Source: Pseudomonas sp. RSB 5.4
Lineage (GTDB): Bacteria > Pseudomonadota > Gammaproteobacteria > Pseudomonadales > Pseudomonadaceae
Assembly (NCBI RefSeq): GCF_037126175.1
Contig: NZ_CP146986.1
Coordinates: forward strand, 2,446,501 to 2,510,500
Length of the DNA: 64,000 nt
Reading direction: 5' to 3'
Of this stretch, positions 58,569 through 64,000 are shown one piece after another. The notes beneath the pieces are model-generated. The model was given only the letters and a program-made list of their open reading frames with translations, made no database searches and was not told where the DNA came from. A program made the position numbers and the translations under genes. The first letter of the stretch is position 1. The number at the start of each line of letters is the position of its first letter.

Positions 58569-59228
58569 ATGGAAACTAGTACAACCCTCCCAAGAAAATA
58601 TTTTGTCGTCGTGACCAACAGTACAACGTCGCAGCGTGAACTTGAGAGCATTCTGTCCAGCGAGCGCTTCAATTCGTTTGGCACGTCTCAGGCACAAATG
58701 TTTATTGAAGGTGCTACTTCGCCCTCTTCCACCCCGATGCTGATGGAGTTTTCTTACCCAAGCGGCACTCGGAAAAACGTCGCCCGCACGATTGAACACG
58801 ATACCCAGCGCATACTGGCCACCCTCGAATCGGAATGGCTCGCCGCACAATCGGCAAACCCGTTTCACCAATCCCCGACAATGAACGCGGACACCGCCCA
58901 CCCGACTTCAGCCAATGAAGGCAGCACACCGTGCAACGAAACCTGGCATCTGGACAACGATCAAGGCGCACTGGTCAAGGAAGGCGTCGAGATCAGCCTT
59001 ACCGGACTGGAAACCGCACTGGTGCGCAAAATGCTCCATCACGAGGAACGTGTAGTCAGTCGTGATGACCTGATCCTCAGCATCGGCCGCGAGCCGGAGC
59101 AATATCGTGGCCTGGAGATGTGCCTGAGTCGCCTGCAGGACAAGTTCAAAAGCGCGAGTAATGGTGAGCGTCTGTTTCGTGCCGTAAGAAACCGCGGTTA
59201 TTGCCTCATCCAGGAAATCGTTGCGTAA
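58569..59228 (+). CDS. Winged-helix regulator with variable N-terminus
   Basis: 219 aa. The N-terminal part (about 1-100) has no clear domain; the C-terminal DNA-binding domain (about 128-218) reads ISLTGLETALVRKMLHHEERVVSRDDLILSIG, LEMCLSRLQDKFKSASNG and RAVRNRGYCL. AGGAGAG lies before the start. It is in tandem with the regulator at 57519, separated by about 280 bp, and upstream of the WcaJ gene. Possibly both serve the polysaccharide locus. Confidence 0.82.
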   Translation: METSTTLPRKYFVVVTNSTTSQRELESILSSERFNSFGTSQAQMFIEGATSPSSTPMLMEFSYPSGTRKNVARTIEHDTQRILATLESEWLAAQSANPFHQSPTMNADTAHPTSANEGSTPCNETWHLDNDQGALVKEGVEISLTGLETALVRKMLHHEERVVSRDDLILSIGREPEQYRGLEMCLSRLQDKFKSASNGERLFRAVRNRGYCLIQEIVA

Positions 59229-59617
59229 ACACGTACGATATCCACGAACAAAACAAACAGAAAACAGTGCGATTACAAAAACAACAAGAGCACTCTGTTT
59301 GACTTCACCTCCCTGGTAATAATAGCTCCCTGCCTCCACCCCTCCTACAGTAACAAACACAACATAATTTATTCACCCCCTGCTCTGCGACCTTTTCTAA
59401 CAACCTTGTATTTGATTATTAAAAAGTTGGCACTGTGCCATCTTGTTAGAACTCGTCAGACACCCTCTCCGGCAATAACTTAGTCTATTGATTGACGACA
59501 GTTCGGCCTATCGACGTTGTTACCTCAGGACACTCGTCCAATAACAACAACAAGCCTATCTAGCAACTCGGACTTCAACTGTCGAAACCTGAATGGACGT
59601 ATTTCTGGGGATATCTC
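59229..59617. other. Intergenic region upstream of the WcaJ-like gene
   Basis: 389 bp without a supported gene. A palindrome TGGCACTGTGCCA lies near 59428-59440 and a FleQ-box-like sequence at 59483-59496. Confidence 0.55.
59483..59496. promoter_or_regulatory. FleQ-box-like sequence
   Basis: GTCTATTGATTGAC matches GTC-AATAA-ATTGAC-type FleQ boxes at about 11 of 14 positions and lies 122 bp before the WcaJ start. FleQ controls polysaccharide genes with c-di-GMP in P. aeruginosa. Assigned by eye. Confidence 0.45.
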
Positions 59618-61012
59618 ATGGAACTTTCTCTACGGATCAATCGAAATAACGGCCTCAAGGGACTTACCTTCTGGGGCCAATGGGCATTGGCGCAGGCTTT
59701 CATTGTTGCGTTGTTATTCATACTGGCTGAACGGCACACAGGCACCGTCGAGTTCTATTACCGCATGTGCGCGACACTGGCGGTGCTGGCCTCGGTGCCG
59801 GCGTATACGTTCAGCGGCGTGTATCGCAAGCAGGACAATTACCTGACCGGGCTCGGACGTTTGTTCATGGGCTGGTCGATGACCATGGTCGCGCTGGCTT
59901 GCATCGCGTTCGTGTGCAAGGCCGACGAGGTGTTCTCCCGCGAGGTGACGCTGAGTTGGGCGGTGTACGGTTTCCTCGGTCAGGCGTTGCTGTACGCACC
60001 GTTGCACGCCTTTTCCAAGTACTACCAGCGCTCCCGCACCAGTGCGCAGAAGACCCTGATCGTTGGTACCGGCGAGCTGGCACTGGGTCTGGCGAAGAAG
60101 ATCAGTCAGGTGGAAAACCTGCCGTTGGTAGGCCTGGTCAGCAATGGCCCGACGCCGAATCTGGATGCGGATGCGCCGCGTGTGGTCGGTGATCAGGAAG
60201 ATTTGCTCGAGCTGATCAAAGACCATGACATCCGCCGTTTGTACATCACCCTGCCGCTGGCCGAAGCTGCGAAAATCGAAGCGATGTACGTCGATTTGCT
60301 CGGCGCCAATGTCGATGTGGTCTGGGTGCCGGACTTGAACAGTCTGACCCTGCTCAATCACTCGGTGAAGGTCGTGGACGGTCTGCCGGCGATCTGCCTC
60401 AACGAAAGCCCGCTGACCAGCCGCCCTACTGCTGCGCTGAGCAAGAGCCTGTTGGAAAAAGGCGTGGCGTTGCTGGCGATCATCCTGTTGAGTCCGGTGC
60501 TGCTGTTCATTGCGTTGGCAGTGAAGATCAACTCGCCGGGCCCGGTGTTCTTCAAGCAGGATCGCCACGGCTGGAACGGCAAGGTGATTCAGGTGTGGAA
60601 ATTCCGCTCGATGCGCGTGCACGATGACCGCGAAGTGGTTCAGGCCAGCCGCAACGACTCGCGTATTACTGCGGTCGGGCGCTTCATCCGCCGCACTTCG
60701 CTGGACGAGCTGCCGCAGTTGTTCAACGTGCTGCAGGGGCAAATGGCGTTGGTCGGTCCACGTCCGCACGCGGTGGCGCACAACAACTACTACTCGGGGA
60801 AAATCCTCGCGTACATGGCTCGTCATCGAATCAAACCGGGTATTACCGGGCTGGCACAGATCAGCGGCTGCCGTGGCGAGACCGACACCATCGACAAAAT
60901 GCAGCGGCGGGTGGAGATGGACCTGCATTACATCAACAACTGGTCGTTGTGGCTGGATCTGAAGATCCTGGTGAAGACGCCGTTTACGTTGCTGTCGAAA
61001 GACATTTATTGA
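59618..61012 (+). CDS. wcaJ: Undecaprenyl-phosphate glucose phosphotransferase (WcaJ-like priming transferase)
   Basis: 464 aa, a polyprenyl-phosphate hexose-1-phosphate transferase. Membrane helices are at about residues 20-40, 48-62, 86-106 and 114-132. A central Rossmann-like part starts KTLIVGTGELALGLAKKIS, a membrane segment is at about 287-312, and the C-terminal catalytic domain shows FKQDRHGWNGKVIQVWKFRSM, RTSLDELPQLFNVLQGQMALVGPRPH and KPGITGLAQISG. It starts repeat-unit assembly of an exopolysaccharide. The sugar (glucose or galactose) is inferred from the family. It has its own terminator. Confidence 0.92.
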   Translation: MELSLRINRNNGLKGLTFWGQWALAQAFIVALLFILAERHTGTVEFYYRMCATLAVLASVPAYTFSGVYRKQDNYLTGLGRLFMGWSMTMVALACIAFVCKADEVFSREVTLSWAVYGFLGQALLYAPLHAFSKYYQRSRTSAQKTLIVGTGELALGLAKKISQVENLPLVGLVSNGPTPNLDADAPRVVGDQEDLLELIKDHDIRRLYITLPLAEAAKIEAMYVDLLGANVDVVWVPDLNSLTLLNHSVKVVDGLPAICLNESPLTSRPTAALSKSLLEKGVALLAIILLSPVLLFIALAVKINSPGPVFFKQDRHGWNGKVIQVWKFRSMRVHDDREVVQASRNDSRITAVGRFIRRTSLDELPQLFNVLQGQMALVGPRPHAVAHNNYYSGKILAYMARHRIKPGITGLAQISGCRGETDTIDKMQRRVEMDLHYINNWSLWLDLKILVKTPFTLLSKDIY

Positions 61013-61041
61013 TGGGCGAGTGGTAGATCAGGCAATACCGC

Positions 61042-61067
61042 AAGGGGACGAAAGTCCCCTTTTTTGT
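61042..61067 (+). terminator. Terminator of the WcaJ-like gene
   Basis: AAGGGGAC, GAAA, GTCCCCTTTTTTG, 29 bp after the stop. Confidence 0.9.
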
Positions 61068-61118
61068 GGGCGGGATTTGGGTAGTGGATCAGGCTGTTGC
61101 GATGGTGACAGTGCCGGC

Positions 61119-61960
61119 GCCTTCGCGGGCAAGCCCGCTCCCACAGGGTCCGGCGGCGTTCACTCAAATCGGGCACACCACAAAATCACTGTGGGAGCTT
61201 GCCTGCAAGCGATAGCGGTGGATCAGGCAACATGGATTTTGAATGGACTGGCGCCTTCGCGAGCAGGCTCGCTCCCACAAGGGATCTCGGTGTGGATCGA
61301 GATATTGACTTCACCCCGTTCCCCTGTGGGAGCGTGGCTTGCCCGCGAAAGCGGTGGGTCAGGCAGCACAGATGTTGAATGTGCCGATGCCTTCGCGAGC
61401 AAGCCCGCTCCCACAGGGATTGTGGGATCGCGTCGCGATGTGTGGCCTCACCGCAACCCCCATTGCAGGAGTGAGCCTGCTCGCGATGGCGGTGTTTCAG
61501 GCGACAGGGATGTCGACTGGGCTGACGCCTTCGCGAGCAGGCTCACTCCTACAGGGATCTCGGCATGGATCGGGTATTCGGTTCACCCCGGACCACTGTG
61601 GGAGCGTGGCTTGCCCGCGAAAGCGGTGGATCTGGCAGCACATATGCTGAATGTGCCGACGCCTTCGCGAGCAAGCCCGCTCCCACAGGGATTGGGGATC
61701 GCGTCGGGATGTGTGGCTTCACCGCAACCCCATTGTAGGAGTGAGCCTGCTCGCGATGGCGGTGTTTCAGGCGACAGGGATGTCGACTGGGATGACGCCT
61801 TCGCGAGCAGGCTCACTCCTACAGGGATCGGGGGTATGGATCGGGTATTCGGTTCACCCCGGACCACTGTGGGAGCGTGGCTTGCCCGCGAAAGCGGTGG
61901 GTCAGGCTGCACAAATGTTGGATGTGCCGGCACCATCGCGAGCAGGCCAGCTGCTCCCAC
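61119..61960. repeat. Large REP array with 271-bp tandem repeats
   Basis: At least 14 REP-type units of alternating orientation and two flavours (TGTGGGAGCGTGGCTTGCCC and the GTGAGCCTGCTCGCGATGG type). The whole block is duplicated: the unit from 61325 recurs at 61597 and partly at 61868 (period 271-272 bp, about 2.3 copies). It fills the space between the WcaJ and YjbH-like genes and holds no gene. Confidence 0.9.
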
Positions 61961-61973
61961 CGATTCCCAAGGA

Positions 61974-64000
61974 TTACTCGGTAATCTTCGAGAAGTTGCG
62001 GTAGAACATGTCGCCCTCGCGGCTATCGGTCATCGAGTGCAGCTGGAAGCTGCGATTGAGCCTGGCGCCGCCGTCACGGGTCAGGGGGGCCCAGACCAGG
62101 TTGGCGCGGCGCATGGTCGACATGCTCATCATTTCGTCGAACGGGATCGACAGGTAGAGGCCTTTGTCGAAACTACCCTCCCCGTACTCGGCACTGCCCG
62201 CCGTGGTGATCGTCGCCCACGCGCCGAAGCGCACGCCGTTGAAGAACTCGCGAGAGATGTCGAGCGTACCGCCCCAGTCGCCGGCCAGATAACGACCAAC
62301 ACTGACCGCCGCCAACGTGTCATACGGCAGGTCGGTATAACCGGTGATGTGCCCGGTCCAGATCGAGTAGTCGCGCAGGCCGAAACCCTGGTCGAACTCG
62401 CGCTGACGCACGTAGTTCAGATCCGCCCCCACCGACCAGCGCTCGCCGGTCGGCCGGAACAGCACCTCACCGCCAACGCCGGCAAACATCGACTCCAGAT
62501 AACCACCGTAGACCATGCCATACAGGTCCTTGTCCAACTGCTCGGCATGGCTGACCTGAAACAACGGCATGGTCACTTCCGAGGTGGTCAGGTACTGACG
62601 CAAATCGGTACGCACCCGCGGCAGACCGCTGGGCGCATCGTAGGTGAACTTGTCGAAGTTGTTCACCAGGTTGGCACTGACCAGCCCGCTCCACCAGGTG
62701 TTGCGGTTGAAGCGGTACTCGGCGTCCGCATCGGCACTCAATTGATAGAGCAAACCATCCGGGCCGCCGACGTTTTGCTTGAAGCCCAGACCGACGCCAT
62801 AGCTGAAATGCTGCGGCGCTTCGCTGTAGAGGGTTTTCTCGTTGTGCGGCATCGCCGGGTTGATCTCGGTGGTGCGGTGCAGCGACTCCAGCGGCTCCTC
62901 GTTGTTGATCACTTCGCGGAAGGTCTGGCGTGGCACGCTGGTCTCTTCCAGCGGCAGGTCGTAGCGCTTGTTGACCACGGTGAACCAGTTGATATCGTCG
63001 TTCACGCTGTTGTCGAGAATCCGACTCGCACGGCCAACGGCCTTCGACGAATGGAAGTAGCGCTGCTGCTCGCCGTAGACGATCAGCTCGGAATCACGCT
63101 GGCTGATGCGCTCGACCTTGTACCCGGCATTCTGCTGCAGACGCTGCGACACGTCGGCCCAGTTGACCTGTTCCATCGGCGTGGTCGGCATTTTCGCCGG
63201 CAGCGGTTCAGGCGTCGGATCGTAGGTCTTGGCCGGCGCCTTGCGGCTGACGAAATTGGTATGGAACGTGATGCCGAACATCGCCGTGTTGCCCCGCTCC
63301 CACGCCGCGCTGACGTCCACCGAATCGGCCACCTTGAACACTGCGCCGAAGTTGATCGGCGAGTCCTGCTTGATCACGTTGTCCTTCGGCTCATGCTTGT
63401 AGTCGTTGCCTTCGTATTCGAGTTTCAGACTCAGGCGATCCCACGGTGTCTGGTAGCTCACGCCACCGAAGAACGACGGTTTGCCGCGAAAGTACGAACC
63501 CGCGTTGACGTCACCGGTGCCTTCCAGGGCCGGACGGGTCTTGAAGCGATCGTCGAGGTAGCCCAGCGGGTTATCGAGATCGCCACGATTACCGAGATAA
63601 CCCCAGGCAATGCCGGCGCTGAAATCGAAATTATCAAAGCGCTTGTTGGCGACGAAATATTCGCTGGCGAACAAGCCGGTACCGCCAATGTCTCGGAAGC
63701 CCAAAGCGACATCGGGGGCCCAGTGGGTTTCCTGCCACAGCCGGACTTTGGCGTCGACCGCCTTGTCCTTATAGCTCTGGCTGCCGCTCATCGACTCCGG
63801 CCCGTACGGGCGGTTGGTGATCGCGGTGTAGCGGAACGAACCTTCGAGCCAGTCCAGTGGCTGCAACGACACGCTGTAGCGGCTGTAAGGCTCGGTGCGG
63901 TTGGCGTTGACGCTCAGCTCGCCGGCCGGGGCCATGCGCGCGGTCGGCGTCTGCAACAGACCGGTACCACCGAAATCATTCTGGGTAATACGCGGTTCGG
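61974..64000 (-). CDS. YjbH-domain exopolysaccharide outer-membrane protein, C-terminal part
   Basis: At least 674 aa; the frame is open at the right edge, so the start is outside. The end visible there reads EPRITQNDFGGTGLLQTPTARM, the conserved YjbH opening of the barrel, followed by beta-strand-rich aromatic repeats (PLDWLEGSFRYT, GFRDIGGTGLFASEY) and an ordinary C-terminus YRNFSKITE. YjbH/GfcD-type proteins are outer-membrane polysaccharide-export or modifying proteins. It is next to the priming transferase, in the opposite orientation. Confidence 0.85.
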   Translation of the reverse strand, partial: EPRITQNDFGGTGLLQTPTARMAPAGELSVNANRTEPYSRYSVSLQPLDWLEGSFRYTAITNRPYGPESMSGSQSYKDKAVDAKVRLWQETHWAPDVALGFRDIGGTGLFASEYFVANKRFDNFDFSAGIAWGYLGNRGDLDNPLGYLDDRFKTRPALEGTGDVNAGSYFRGKPSFFGGVSYQTPWDRLSLKLEYEGNDYKHEPKDNVIKQDSPINFGAVFKVADSVDVSAAWERGNTAMFGITFHTNFVSRKAPAKTYDPTPEPLPAKMPTTPMEQVNWADVSQRLQQNAGYKVERISQRDSELIVYGEQQRYFHSSKAVGRASRILDNSVNDDINWFTVVNKRYDLPLEETSVPRQTFREVINNEEPLESLHRTTEINPAMPHNEKTLYSEAPQHFSYGVGLGFKQNVGGPDGLLYQLSADADAEYRFNRNTWWSGLVSANLVNNFDKFTYDAPSGLPRVRTDLRQYLTTSEVTMPLFQVSHAEQLDKDLYGMVYGGYLESMFAGVGGEVLFRPTGERWSVGADLNYVRQREFDQGFGLRDYSIWTGHITGYTDLPYDTLAAVSVGRYLAGDWGGTLDISREFFNGVRFGAWATITTAGSAEYGEGSFDKGLYLSIPFDEMMSMSTMRRANLVWAPLTRDGGARLNRSFQLHSMTDSREGDMFYRNFSKITE

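Noticed and set aside
58390..58614. 74-aa plus-strand frame between the winged-helix genes
   Set aside because: Overlaps the start of the second regulator, no ribosome site, no recognisable pattern.
59425..59445. Possible sigma54 promoter TGGCAC upstream of wcaJ
   Set aside because: The GC expected 12 bp downstream is missing, so the -24/-12 spacing fails.

Overview
The window is a chromosomal segment of a Pseudomonas, most likely of the fluorescens group. The grounds are codon usage and GC content, dozens of pseudomonad REP elements (TGTGGGAGCGGGCTTGCTCG type), and a gene order I recall as the P. aeruginosa PA3106-PA3139 order: SDR-metZ-purF-cvpA-SPOR-folC-accD-trpF-truA-fimV-usg-asd-leuB-MTase-leuD-leuC-LysR, then ibpA, dusC, thioesterase, hydrolase, TetR, gltX, emrAB, uvrB, aminotransferase. 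Everything was read by eye; no database search was run.

Layout. 1-1.1 kb: start of a Tat-exported protein (cut by the left edge) and a tRNA cluster (Asp, Asp, Val). 1.2-19.8 kb: a long minus-strand housekeeping block for methionine, purine, folate, fatty-acid, tryptophan and leucine synthesis, tRNA modification and FimV, closed by a divergent LysR regulator. 20.9-27.9 kb: a five-PAS GGDEF-EAL c-di-GMP protein, a heat-shock gene with a sigma32 promoter and RNA thermometer, dusC, and a TetR-controlled hydrolase/thioesterase group. 28-37.8 kb: a tRNA Glu-Ala-Glu-Ala cluster, gltX, an EmrAB-type efflux pair, uvrB, an aromatic aminotransferase and tRNA-Asn.

37.8-56 kb is accessory: an NCS2 nucleobase permease, a BrnT/BrnA toxin-antitoxin pair, arylamine N-acetyltransferase, exonuclease III, a Gly-rich secreted protein, a GGDEF protein, a decayed type VI secretion cargo module (PAAR pseudogene, lipase pseudogene with an in-frame TGA, intact lipoprotein), RNase T2, a PheC-like periplasmic protein, an EAL protein, a chemoreceptor, and an orphan low-GC gene upstream of dusA. 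56.2-64 kb: uppP, two unusual winged-helix regulators without a recognisable phospho-acceptor, a WcaJ-type priming glycosyltransferase, a large tandem REP array, and the end of a YjbH-type exopolysaccharide protein running off the right edge. This last part looks like one end of an exopolysaccharide locus.

The items most worth a second look are the decayed T6SS module (44.97-46.46 kb), two TGTACA boxes 12 bp apart that overlap a promoter upstream of the chemoreceptor (52.3 kb; the spacing matches the light-responsive LitR/PplR box as I recall it), the 271-bp tandem REP array (61.3-61.96 kb), and the Vfr- and FleQ-like sites in the polysaccharide regulatory region.
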